From contig CAZHWR010000001.1 in the NCBI GenBank assembly GCA_964536085.1, forward strand, positions 1 through 64,000: a stretch of DNA of 64,000 nucleotides, given 5' to 3'. The notes beneath the pieces are model-generated. The model had not been told where the DNA came from. It worked only from the letters and a program-made list of their open reading frames with translations, and ran no database searches. This document shows positions 9,129-17,380 of this stretch, piece after piece (position 1 is the first letter of the stretch; each line of letters starts with the position of its first letter). The position numbers and the translations under genes were made by a program. Origin of the DNA: CAZHWR01 sp964536085 (GTDB lineage Bacteria > Bacillota > Clostridia > Oscillospirales > Ruminococcaceae).

Positions 9129-10349
9129 ATGAAAAAAATTATAAGCATACTTTTGTCGGCGGTTTTACTGACTTCGTGTATCGGTCTAAACGCAGGCGCT
9201 GCGGCAACAGGTCAAAAAACTTACAGCGAACAAGACGGATATGTTATAATCGACCATGTTGTTTATGAAAAAGATGAAAATCTATACCCCGGAACATATC
9301 AGGTGGTAAGCTTGTTTGATACGGCTGAAGCCGCAAAGACTGTTACCGCGGTCAACGTGGTCGGCGAGATCGAGGGTATTCCCGTTAAATCCATGCTTAT
9401 GTATCACCCATGGGAAAATTATGCCGTAAAATCTATTGTCCTTCCCGATTCAATAGCGTATATAGGTTCTCCGAGCGCGCAGGAGCCACCGTTTGCGGGA
9501 TTTGCCAATTTGGAGACTGTAAATATACCCAAAAATCTTGAAAAGCTCGGCGCATGCGCTTTTTCAGGGCTTAACAAGCTTAAAGGCAAAATAACTCTGC
9601 CCGAATCGTTGACAAGCGTCGGTGAGCGGGCGTTTCAGGGCTGTAATTCGCTGAAGGAGGTTACTTTTAAAAGTAAAAAGCTTACTTATATTTCCGATCA
9701 TTGTTTTTCGGGCTGTACAAAATTATCCGAGATTAATTTTAACGGGAAGCTTCTTAGCATAGGCGACAGCGCATTCAGCGAGTGTACGAGCTTAAAATCC
9801 TTTAAGTTGCCGAGTACGCTGACAGAGATAGGGAGTGAAGCTTTCAGCAACTCAGGAATTACCAAAGTAACAATACCAAGCTCGGTTACTAAACCGCGTG
9901 GAAAAACAAATGTGGGACACAATATAGGCGACGGCGCATTTTCCAACTGCAAAAACTTGAAAACCGTAGTTATAAAAGGCGGAAAGAGCAACAATATTTA
10001 TTTAGATAATACTTTTTACGGTTGCACAAAGCTCAAATCGGTCACATTTCCGAAATACGCAAAGTCGATTACGATTTCAGACGGCGCATTTTCCAACTGC
10101 AAAAACTTGAAAAAGATAACCTTCAACAAGAAAAAAACGGCGCCGAAAATCAAACTGTTTAAGCAATTGGCTGTTTCAGGACGACAGCCTGTGGAAACAA
10201 AGCCGTTTAAAAATACCAAATCAGGCATAAAATTATATGTAAAGGACAAAAAGGTTGCAAAGCAGCTCAAGAAAAATCTAAAGGGTTCCGGCGTTAAAAA
10301 GGCGAAAATCTACGTCGGCAAGAAGCTCATATATAAAAATGTGAAATAA
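9129..10349 (+). CDS. Secreted BspA-type leucine-rich-repeat protein
   Basis: A 406-residue exported protein made mostly of LRR_5 (BspA/TpLRR) repeats between about residues 95 and 360. The recurring element is a short strand, then AFSNCKNLK or CFSGCTKLSE, then I.F. Two copies are nearly identical at DNA level (around 9932-9966 and 10081-10115). The N-terminus is a signal peptide that also holds a lipobox-like LTSC at residues 15-18, so it may be a lipoprotein; ordinary cleavage after NAGAAA is the alternative. The basic C-terminus (VAKQLKK, VKKAKIYVGKK) is shared with the protein at 12069. BspA proteins usually mediate adhesion or host and substrate binding. A strong AGGAGG precedes the ATG. 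Confidence 0.85.
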   Translation: MKKIISILLSAVLLTSCIGLNAGAAATGQKTYSEQDGYVIIDHVVYEKDENLYPGTYQVVSLFDTAEAAKTVTAVNVVGEIEGIPVKSMLMYHPWENYAVKSIVLPDSIAYIGSPSAQEPPFAGFANLETVNIPKNLEKLGACAFSGLNKLKGKITLPESLTSVGERAFQGCNSLKEVTFKSKKLTYISDHCFSGCTKLSEINFNGKLLSIGDSAFSECTSLKSFKLPSTLTEIGSEAFSNSGITKVTIPSSVTKPRGKTNVGHNIGDGAFSNCKNLKTVVIKGGKSNNIYLDNTFYGCTKLKSVTFPKYAKSITISDGAFSNCKNLKKITFNKKKTAPKIKLFKQLAVSGRQPVETKPFKNTKSGIKLYVKDKKVAKQLKKNLKGSGVKKAKIYVGKKLIYKNVK

Positions 10350-10357
10350 AACAGATT

Positions 10358-10398
10358 AAGCCGCCGGGGTTCCGATACGCGAAACCCCGGCGGCTTTT
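10358..10398 (+). terminator. Rho-independent terminator
   Basis: A 14-bp perfect stem AAGCCGCCGGGGTT with an 11-nt loop, followed by TTT, 8 nt after the LRR gene. Confidence 0.9.
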
Positions 10399-10592
10399 TA
10401 ATAAAAAATTTATGCGGTAAGTTTTTGTCTGCGAGAAATACACAAAAATGCATATATAAATATAAAAATGTTTATTTAATATATAACATCTTTGTTACAG
10501 TTTAATTAGTTAAAAACAACTTATGCGAATCGGAAAGGAATGATAATAAATGAAAAGGCAAAATATTTTTAGGTATCTGTTTATTTGTCGCA

Positions 10593-12047
10593 GTGATAAT
10601 TCCTTTGAGCGTTATTCCTGTGCAAGCAAGCGATGAAGCTATCATTGAAAACGACACAATTGAATCTGATATATGCGAATCATTTGACGATATCGCCGAT
10701 ATTATTTTCGGCGACGACAGCGATGCCTCGGTAAACGGAACAGCACAGCCGCTGTGGGGAGGAGGAGGGCATCAGTCAACAGTGGCTGAATACGGCACAA
10801 ATTTGACCGCATTTTTAAAAACAATGTCAAAGGTGCCGGATGATACGAAATATACCATGTACAAATCGCTAAGCGACGCAAATTACTTAGGATTGCCCAG
10901 CTCAGGGGCAATAAGCTTATCAGATAATTCGCTTCTTTATTATAACGACACGACATATAATTTCAGACAATATGCGATACTTCACGGTCGCGGAAATTAC
11001 GTTGCAAGTCTTAGATTTTTGTACTCCGTAGCAAAAAATCTGGTCGACAGCAGTAAAAGCTATTCCTCAACAAATAATTTGCAAGCGCTTAAAGATGCGA
11101 TAACCGATGCGGTAGGCGCCGATAACATCGCAAACGGAACGTTTTACGGCGAAAACAAGACGTATTGCAATCCTCATTTGTCAAAACAGGAAAACGGTCC
11201 GGATTGGGTGTGGGCGTCGGGAACGATTCAATATATTAATCATATAAGCGTTGCTTCGATTTTCACTTCTAGAAACCAAAGGGCTAATTTGGAAAAGGCA
11301 ATGTATTTAGTGGCAAATTATCATTTTGACGGGCAGGATGAAGCGTACAAGGAAGTTTTGAAGGCGTATAATATACCCTCGTCAGTATCTGAGTTTCGGG
11401 TAAAAACAGCGCTCAAAATTATAGGTATAGCTACACATCTTTGCGGAGATATATACGCCCATAAAACCGTTGTTCCGTTGGATGTAACTTTCAGCGGCTT
11501 GACGACGGTGCCGGATAAAAGAGATAATTCAACAATCTACAAAGGCAAGGAATTTACAACCGATTCAAACGGTGCGGAAACATATTATGATTTTAACGGC
11601 AAAGGCAGATGGTCGGCAAGAGACGGTATTAAAACTCTTATAAACGCCGGCTCTACCATAACCACGCAGCAGATAACCCAGTGGCAAAATACTAAAGAAA
11701 CCGGTTATCCTGATTCAACAGCTTTTTATAACGAGCGGCTAAGCGTAGGCGCAAAGCAGTTGGTTGCCAACATGTACGATAATTTTTTCAACGGAAGCAC
11801 TTTAGGCAGTATGGGCTTTTACGTAAACTGGTTTTTGCACGACGACTATACTTTGAAGCTTGCGAATTTAAAGCTTTATGCCTATTCGATCGGATCGCAG
11901 CCAACAATGGCAAGCAGGCTCACAAAGCTCGGAAAGCTTGATTCGGCAGTTGCAATGTCGGACGTTAAGCCCACAGGCGATTATATTATACCGAGCAGTA
12001 CGTCGTCTGACAATCCGTGGAAGAAAGGCTATACATCGTCGTATTGA
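10593..12047 (+). CDS. Secreted protein with HxxxDxxxH motif (possible zinc phospholipase C-like); signal peptide frameshifted
   Basis: The open frame begins with a weak GTG at 10593. The same frame read back to 10554 encodes KGKIFLGICLFVAVIIPLSV, an evident signal peptide. The expected ATG at 10550, behind the GGAAAGGA site (10532-10539), is one base out of frame: the DNA reads ATGAAAAGGC where ATGAAAGGC would give MKGKIF. One extra A in a run of four therefore disconnects start and signal peptide (sequencing error, mutation or slippage). The mature part (about 470 residues) is unrecognised as a whole. ATHLCGDIYAHKT (HxxxDxxxH, near 11433-11472) resembles zinc-binding helices of phospholipase C/S1-P1-type enzymes, and AILHGRG and NYHFDG add further histidines. 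Function is uncertain. Confidence 0.6.
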   Translation: MIIPLSVIPVQASDEAIIENDTIESDICESFDDIADIIFGDDSDASVNGTAQPLWGGGGHQSTVAEYGTNLTAFLKTMSKVPDDTKYTMYKSLSDANYLGLPSSGAISLSDNSLLYYNDTTYNFRQYAILHGRGNYVASLRFLYSVAKNLVDSSKSYSSTNNLQALKDAITDAVGADNIANGTFYGENKTYCNPHLSKQENGPDWVWASGTIQYINHISVASIFTSRNQRANLEKAMYLVANYHFDGQDEAYKEVLKAYNIPSSVSEFRVKTALKIIGIATHLCGDIYAHKTVVPLDVTFSGLTTVPDKRDNSTIYKGKEFTTDSNGAETYYDFNGKGRWSARDGIKTLINAGSTITTQQITQWQNTKETGYPDSTAFYNERLSVGAKQLVANMYDNFFNGSTLGSMGFYVNWFLHDDYTLKLANLKLYAYSIGSQPTMASRLTKLGKLDSAVAMSDVKPTGDYIIPSSTSSDNPWKKGYTSSY

Positions 12048-12068
12048 TAATGATTGGAGGAGTTATGT

Positions 12069-13034
12069 ATGAAAAAACTTATTAGCGGTTTATTGTTGTC
12101 GGCAATACTTATTGGAGCGTTATTTATACCGGCATATGCATATGAATTTAAAGCATATGAAGATGAGGATGGCGACATACTTGAGTATTACTGCTACAAC
12201 ACGGCGACTACGCATGAGTATTTCACTTTTGAAATTTCAGATGAAATGCATTGGTTAAACGAACGCTGCCGAAGCGGAAAAACTATGAGTATCACGTCTT
12301 TTTCCGATAACTTCAGCCGTACTTTAGAAGTACCCGATGAAATGGACGGCGTACAATTTAAAAACGTTATGCTGCGGGATTATTCGTATATAAAGACCAT
12401 TTCTCTTGCGCCGGGAATAGAGGCGATAGCATGTACAATTGACGAAGAAAACATAAATTGTGTAAAAACTATATATATCGGAGAAAATTTTGCTGTTAAC
12501 GGATTCGACGCGGTTAAAGTAAATAAATATTCGGCGTTTGAAAATCTTGAGAACGTTTATCTTAACATTAGAAATGCAAAATTAGACACGAGGGTTAATA
12601 AAAAAAGCAGCGGTATTTTGTACACAAAGGGCGCTAAAAGATTGATATTCTGCCCTCCAAAGCATGAGTTTTGGGATAAAAAGCTTTATAATATTCCAAA
12701 AAAGGTCGAAAGGGTTGAAAAATATGCATTCGCTCACGTTGAGGCTCTGGAAAAAGTGGCGTTTTTGGGTGCAGGCAACGTAACGATTTGTAAAAACGCA
12801 TTTTATAACTGCAAAAATTTGTCGGTAGTGAAAATGCGAAAAAAAACAAAAGCGCCGAAAATATACAAAAATGCTTTTGCCGGCACAAAGGAAGGCATAA
12901 AATTCTATGTTAAGAACAAAAAGGTGGCAAAGCAGTTAAAAAAGCAGCTTAGAAAAAAGGGAGTCGGAGTCAAAAAAGCGAAAATTTACGTCGGCAAAAA
13001 GCTTGTGTATAAAAATGTCAGCAGTAAAAAGTAA
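12069..13034 (+). CDS. Secreted LRR_5 (BspA-like) protein
   Basis: A 321-residue protein. I place the start at ATG 12069, 6 nt after GGAGGAG, rather than at a TTG that overlaps that site; this gives a clean signal peptide (MKKLISGLLLSAILIGALFI, cleavage after AYA). The middle is poorly conserved. Clear LRR_5 units appear from about residue 215 (VEKYAFAHVEALEKVAF, KNAFYNCKNLSVV, KNAFAGTKEGIKFYV). The C-terminal 45 residues match the LRR protein at 9129 closely (VAKQLKK, VKKAKIYVGKKLVYKNV), so the two share a common end module. It lies 21 nt downstream of the frameshifted secreted protein and probably shares its transcript. Confidence 0.75.
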   Translation: MKKLISGLLLSAILIGALFIPAYAYEFKAYEDEDGDILEYYCYNTATTHEYFTFEISDEMHWLNERCRSGKTMSITSFSDNFSRTLEVPDEMDGVQFKNVMLRDYSYIKTISLAPGIEAIACTIDEENINCVKTIYIGENFAVNGFDAVKVNKYSAFENLENVYLNIRNAKLDTRVNKKSSGILYTKGAKRLIFCPPKHEFWDKKLYNIPKKVERVEKYAFAHVEALEKVAFLGAGNVTICKNAFYNCKNLSVVKMRKKTKAPKIYKNAFAGTKEGIKFYVKNKKVAKQLKKQLRKKGVGVKKAKIYVGKKLVYKNVSSKK

Positions 13035-13045
13035 TATCTGCACAT

Positions 13046-13083
13046 ACCCCCGGGCAATGGTTAAGCCGTTGTCCGGGGGTTTT
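13046..13083 (+). terminator. Rho-independent terminator
   Basis: A 12-bp stem ACCCCCGGGCAA/TTGTCCGGGGGT (one G-T pair) followed by TTTTG. It closes the block of four secreted proteins. Confidence 0.85.
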
Positions 13084-13102
13084 GTAAACGGTTTTCTTCA
13101 CG

Positions 13103-14026
13103 TTAAAACAATATAAAATCCGCAAACCAGACGACGAGCGGTATAGTGGCGAGCGACAGTATGGTGGATATCGCCACGAGCTTTGAAGCGTAAAGCGAAT
13201 CCTTTTGATACTTTCCCGCGAACAGTATTACCGAAACGGCGGAGGAGCATGAGGCGGCGATAATATTTGTCATAACGATGTTTTGCTCAACGGGTAAAAG
13301 CTTAAACAGCAATACCGTCAACACGGGAATTGCGATAAGACGCAAAAACGCGATATAATATGCCCGCGGCGTGGCGATGGTTTTAAATATTCCCGCTTTT
13401 GAAATGCATATTCCCGTTACGATCATGGCGAGCGGCGTGTTCATGTCCGCCACAAATGCGACAGCGCTTCCCAAAACACCCGGAAGAGTTATGCGGCAAA
13501 AATACAAGACCATGGCGAGAATTATGCTGAGTATCATCGGGGAAAAGAAGACCTTTAAAATCGATGACGGCTTTTTGCTTTCGCATATCATGCATGCGCC
13601 GTGCGTCCAGTTTAAAAGGTTGAATATCGTGACATAAGCTATCGAATAAAAAACGCCGTCCGAGCCTATTACCGCATTTATAAGAGGTATAGCCATAAAT
13701 CCGCAGTTTGAATATATTACAGCGAAGCGTTCAATGCCGATAGTATTGCTCTTTTTGCGCACAAAGATATAGCTTACCGCAATGCCGATAAGATGGCTGA
13801 TGATAGCGAGTGCAAATGCAATTAAAAGCCCGTACACCTGCGAGCTTGAATATTCACGCTGGTACGAATCGATTATCAGCGCGGGTAAAACTACGCTGAG
13901 CAGAAAATTAGAAAGCGGTCGCTCGGTATCGTCCGGCAAAATGCCGATTTTATTGCATATGAAGCCAACGGCGACCAAAATCACCATTATAATAACCTGG
14001 ATAAAAACCTGTGATGATATTTCCAA
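13103..14026 (-). CDS. AEC (auxin efflux carrier) family permease
   Basis: An integral membrane transporter of about 307 residues with roughly ten hydrophobic segments. The N-terminal helix VFIQVIIMVILVAVGFICNKIG, the NFLLSVVLPALI segment and the NCGFMAIPLI motif are typical of AEC permeases, which move organic acids such as malate or malonate. I prefer a TTG start at 14026, about 10 nt after AGGAAAGGA, because the alternative ATG at 14077 adds 17 hydrophilic residues ahead of the first membrane helix. The substrate cannot be read from the sequence. It is a single gene convergent with the secreted-protein block and divergent from rpe. Confidence 0.85.
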   Translation of the reverse strand: MEISSQVFIQVIIMVILVAVGFICNKIGILPDDTERPLSNFLLSVVLPALIIDSYQREYSSSQVYGLLIAFALAIISHLIGIAVSYIFVRKKSNTIGIERFAVIYSNCGFMAIPLINAVIGSDGVFYSIAYVTIFNLLNWTHGACMICESKKPSSILKVFFSPMILSIILAMVLYFCRITLPGVLGSAVAFVADMNTPLAMIVTGICISKAGIFKTIATPRAYYIAFLRLIAIPVLTVLLFKLLPVEQNIVMTNIIAASCSSAVSVILFAGKYQKDSLYASKLVAISTILSLATIPLVVWFADFILF

Positions 14027-14145
14027 TGCCTTGCAGTTCCTTTCCTTTGACCTGCTATTCCTTACGGAAAGCCGCATTTATATACAAATTTTCTCTGATA
14101 ATTATATAAAAAACTACAGACAAAAGCAACCAGTTTCAAAAAAAG

Positions 14146-14174
14146 TTGACCTTTTTTGCGATATAGGGTAAACT
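14146..14174 (+). promoter_or_regulatory. Sigma-A promoter of rpe
   Basis: TTGACC (14146-14151), 17 nt, TAAACT (14169-14174), about 80 nt before the rpe start. Confidence 0.6.
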
Positions 14175-14257
14175 AAACAGGAAGCAAGACGAGCAGTACG
14201 GGGCTTTAAAAACAATCTGACTTACGCTGCCCGTGTCTTAAAGGGAGGCAAATAAAT

Positions 14258-14911
14258 ATGAGCAAGGTTTCGGCTTCTATGCTCTCGTGTGATTTTTCCT
14301 GCATGACGGATGAAATCCGAAAAATGGAAAATGCCCGCGTGGATATGCTCCATTTGGACGTTATGGACGGGCACTTTGTTCCGAACCTGACTTTCGGCGC
14401 GCCCGTTATCAAAAAAATCAGACCTAAAACGGACGTTTGCTTCGATGTTCATCTTATGATAAGCAATCCCATCGACTATATTATGGATTTTGCCGATGCG
14501 GGCAGCGATATTATTACCTTCCATCTTGAAAGCGGCTCCGACCCGTTTGAGGTGATAAACAAGATAAAGCTGTGCGGTATTAAAGCCGGTATATCGATAA
14601 AGCCGGGCACTGCGGCCGACGCTGTTTTGCCGTATCTTGAGCTTGTCGATATGGTGCTGGTGATGACGGTTGAGCCGGGCTTCGGCGGTCAGGAATTTAT
14701 GCACGAAATGCTTCCGAAAATAAAAACGCTCAAAAATTATATTTCGGCAAACCGCCTGTCTATTGATATCGAGGTGGACGGCGGAATAACCGAAAAAACC
14801 GCGCCGCTTGCAACGGGCGCGGGCGCGGATATTCTGGTGGCGGGCTCTTATCTGTTCGGTGCGGCTGATCCTAAAGCCGCGGCGGATATTTTAAGATCGG
14901 CTTCGGAGTAA
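14258..14911 (+). CDS. rpe: Ribulose-phosphate 3-epimerase
   Basis: A 217-residue cytoplasmic TIM-barrel enzyme that interconverts ribulose-5-phosphate and xylulose-5-phosphate in the pentose phosphate pathway. It shows the usual landmarks: SASMLSCDF at the N-terminus, the metal-binding HLDVMDGHFVPN, FDVHLMISNP, the strand VLVMTVEPGFGGQEF, and the phosphate-binding end VDGGI plus GADILVAGSYLF. Length is normal for the family. An AAGGGAGG site lies 10 nt upstream of the ATG. It is transcribed alone; no other pentose-phosphate genes are close. Confidence 0.96.
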   Translation: MSKVSASMLSCDFSCMTDEIRKMENARVDMLHLDVMDGHFVPNLTFGAPVIKKIRPKTDVCFDVHLMISNPIDYIMDFADAGSDIITFHLESGSDPFEVINKIKLCGIKAGISIKPGTAADAVLPYLELVDMVLVMTVEPGFGGQEFMHEMLPKIKTLKNYISANRLSIDIEVDGGITEKTAPLATGAGADILVAGSYLFGAADPKAAADILRSASE

Positions 14912-14931
14912 TCCGATTTGTTCGGTCTGCA

Positions 14932-15537
14932 TCAGCAAAGGATTTCCACCACTTTCTCCAGCGCACCCGCACCTATTAGCTCGCTTGCGTGTTCGCGGAT
15001 AAATGAATCGGCGATTTTTCCTCTTCCGTATATCACCGCATATTCCGAAGCGAGGGCGGTCAGCTTTTTATCAAGCCTTGAGTATGTGTATATCATAAGC
15101 ATGTATTTGCCGTCCATTAAATAAAGCGACGATTTTAAAACAAGGTGGCTGTACTGCTTGAATATCCGTTCGCTTAAGGCGGAAAGCGTGTCTACATTAT
15201 CCAAACTGAAAACTATCGGAGTGCTTAGCTCGCGTCGCGCGCTGCCTCTGTATTTTTCCAGCATACTTATGTATAATATACAACTGTTTTTGCCTTCTTC
15301 TCCGGGAAATGCTTCAATGAACAGCTTTGACGAATTGAGATCGAGCGACAGAACAGTGTTGACCGTATGAAGTATTGTTTTTACCGCGTGCTTGGTTTTT
15401 TCGTTTGAATAATCCATCGTTTCGTATTCGAGCGACAGCTCGCGCATATCATTTTCTGATAGAAACACCCTCACGGTTTTGTAGTCAACAAGATCGATTT
15501 TCAATTTATATACCACGCCTTTGCAAAGTAAAGGCAT
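14932..15537 (-). CDS. mecA: MecA-family ClpC adaptor protein
   Basis: A protein of about 190-201 residues resembling the MecA/YpbH adaptors that deliver substrates to the ClpC-ClpP protease. The N-terminal part has the family pattern ENDMRELSLEYETMDYSNEKT, and SSKLFIEAFPGEEGKNSCIL matches the conserved LLIEAFPS..GGCIL region. The ATG at 15537 lies directly against its GAAAGG site; a TTG at 15504 (LKIDLVDYKTVRVFLS), where MecA proteins usually begin, is the better-looking start. It is convergent with rpe, leaving only 20 nt between the stops. In Bacillus MecA controls competence; here the substrate is unknown. Confidence 0.75.
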   Translation of the reverse strand: MPLLCKGVVYKLKIDLVDYKTVRVFLSENDMRELSLEYETMDYSNEKTKHAVKTILHTVNTVLSLDLNSSKLFIEAFPGEEGKNSCILYISMLEKYRGSARRELSTPIVFSLDNVDTLSALSERIFKQYSHLVLKSSLYLMDGKYMLMIYTYSRLDKKLTALASEYAVIYGRGKIADSFIREHASELIGAGALEKVVEILC

Positions 15538-15627
15538 CCTTTCTGCGGAGTACTCATCGGCAAATGTGTTTTGTCGCGGCTTAAAAGCATCGCCGGCTCC
15601 GAACGTATTTTCAAGAGGTGAATTGCT

Positions 15628-16626
15628 TTGGAAGAAAAAATAACCCCGCAGCGGGCGAAGAATACAGACGTTATTATAATGCTGCTGGTAGTTATCGCCA
15701 TGGCGGTTTATTATTACGGACCGCGCGTGCTTATTGTTGCCGTATGTGCAATTATATGCTCCGCCGTCGCGGATTATTTATCGGTCAGGCTCAGCGGCGC
15801 TCAAAGATGGATGATAAACGATTTTTCTCAGATAATAACTGCGCTTATTCTGACATGTCTGCTTCCCGCCTCAGTGCCGTATTGGCTCGCGGGCGTAGCA
15901 GCGGTGACCGCGGTGCTTATTGCAAAGCTTCCGTTCGGAGGATACGGGAAGAATATATTTAATCCCGCGGCCGTCGCGTATGCTTTTGTGGCGATATGCT
16001 GGCCCGCGAAGGTCTTGATGTATCCGCGTCCGTTTACGGTGTTATCACTCGGATCGGATGTAACAAGCGAAATGGTGAACGCACCGTCTTACACATTGAG
16101 CATGGGCGGAGTTCCGCGCATGGGGATATTAGAGGCTGTTTTGGGCGAGTTTGCAGGACCCGCCGGAGCGTCCTGCGTGATTGTTATTCTCATATGCGGT
16201 ATATACATGATGATAAGAAAGACCATATCGGCAAGGGCGACGCTGTCCGCGCTTTTAACGGTAACGCTTATCGCTGCGGTTTTTCCCCGTACGACGGCGG
16301 ACGCGCTCACATCGGTGATAAACGAGCTGTTTTCGGGAGTGATCGTGTTCATGCTGGTGTTTATGGCAAACGACCCGGTGACTCTGCCGAGGACTCCGAA
16401 AGGCGAACTGATGTACGGCGTTTGCCTGGGTGCAGCGTCGATGATATTCCGTCATTTCGGGGCGTCCGAGATCGGATGCGTTTACGCGCTTTTGCTTGTA
16501 AATCCGTTTAAAAACAAGTTCGACCAATGGTCCGAACAGTTGATAAACGCGGCGGGAAATTGTTTGCAGTCGGTCAAAAAGCGTTTGGCGAACAGAAAGC
16601 GAAAAGGTGCAGAGGGCGAAAGGTGA
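15628..16626 (+). CDS. rnfD: RnfD/RsxD-like membrane subunit
   Basis: A 332-residue polytopic membrane protein of the RnfD/NqrB family, one of the flavin-carrying membrane subunits of ion-pumping ferredoxin:NAD+ oxidoreductases. Family marks are GGYGKNIFNPAAVAYAF (typical FGG.G.N.FNPAA), the early DYLSVRL segment and the late FMANDPVTLPRTPKGELMYG. The usual covalent-FMN site (S/T-x-A-T) is not obvious; the corresponding loop reads NAPSYTLSMGG. The start is a TTG 7 nt after AGAGGTG. It heads a plus-strand set with RnfE- and RnfA-like genes, but rnfC, rnfG and rnfB are absent. The 98 nt before rnfE hold no remnant that I can read. Confidence 0.85.
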   Translation: MEEKITPQRAKNTDVIIMLLVVIAMAVYYYGPRVLIVAVCAIICSAVADYLSVRLSGAQRWMINDFSQIITALILTCLLPASVPYWLAGVAAVTAVLIAKLPFGGYGKNIFNPAAVAYAFVAICWPAKVLMYPRPFTVLSLGSDVTSEMVNAPSYTLSMGGVPRMGILEAVLGEFAGPAGASCVIVILICGIYMMIRKTISARATLSALLTVTLIAAVFPRTTADALTSVINELFSGVIVFMLVFMANDPVTLPRTPKGELMYGVCLGAASMIFRHFGASEIGCVYALLLVNPFKNKFDQWSEQLINAAGNCLQSVKKRLANRKRKGAEGER

Positions 16627-16724
16627 ATTTTCGTTCTGAGTTTTATGATGTATAAAGCAAGAGAATGTCGGTTTTGATTTTGTATCTGATTATCTTGCTT
16701 TCGGCAGAAGGATGGTGACTATAT

Positions 16725-17378
16725 TTGGGTCAGAAGTATTACTTCAAGCATAAAAGGAAGTTTGACCTTATTGCGGGACTGTTTTTATCTAATACGGTTT
16801 TGGGAAGCGGGCTTGTTGTTGCGCCCGTAGTAATAGCCAGCAATACTCTCAAAAACGGCGTTGTTTTGGGAGCGGCGTTTTTTATAATAACTTTTTTCAC
16901 GGTCATGTTTTCGCGGTTGGTTCCGAAGAAGATACCGTATACGCTCAGAATCGTGATTTATGTTCTGCTTGCAGCGGTTATTTACATACCTGCTACCATG
17001 TTTTTAACAAATATAATGCCCGATACAGTTTACAAGGTCGGAATTTTTCTTCCGCTTTTGATAACAAATTCGCTGATAACCCAGCGAATCGAGGGAAGAT
17101 TTAAATATAAGCGGTTCGGTGTTATGACTGTCGACCTGTTGTCTCATATTTTGGGCTTTGTTGTAGTTATAATACTTGTGGGCGCGATAAGAGAAATACT
17201 CGGCACGGGAATGATATGGGAAACGAGCATCAGCTTTATCTCGATAAAGACCGCTCCGGCGATAATGTATCCGTTCTGCGGATTTATTATTCTGGGATTT
17301 TTGTCCGCTGTTTTGCAGAAAATAAAACTCACGGTCAAAAAGCCGCTCGACAGCACACAGTCTAAGGAGGGCAAATAG
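16725..17378 (+). CDS. rnfE: RnfE/NqrD-like membrane subunit lacking cluster cysteines
   Basis: A 217-residue, six-helix membrane protein of the RnfE/NqrD family. In Rnf and Nqr this subunit and RnfA/NqrE each give two cysteines to an iron-sulfur cluster inside the membrane. Here both are replaced: the first (C in GLCPTLAVTT of typical RnfE) aligns with Ala33 in VVAPVVIASN, and the second (VNCIILGR) aligns with Ser116 in ITNSLITQR. The fold-defining LVGAIREILGTG motif is kept. The start is a TTG 9 nt after AAGGATGG. The 3' end lies 2 nt from rnfA and contains that gene's AAGGAGG site, so the two are translationally linked. Confidence 0.85.
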   Translation: MGQKYYFKHKRKFDLIAGLFLSNTVLGSGLVVAPVVIASNTLKNGVVLGAAFFIITFFTVMFSRLVPKKIPYTLRIVIYVLLAAVIYIPATMFLTNIMPDTVYKVGIFLPLLITNSLITQRIEGRFKYKRFGVMTVDLLSHILGFVVVIILVGAIREILGTGMIWETSISFISIKTAPAIMYPFCGFIILGFLSAVLQKIKLTVKKPLDSTQSKEGK

Positions 17379-17380
17379 CC

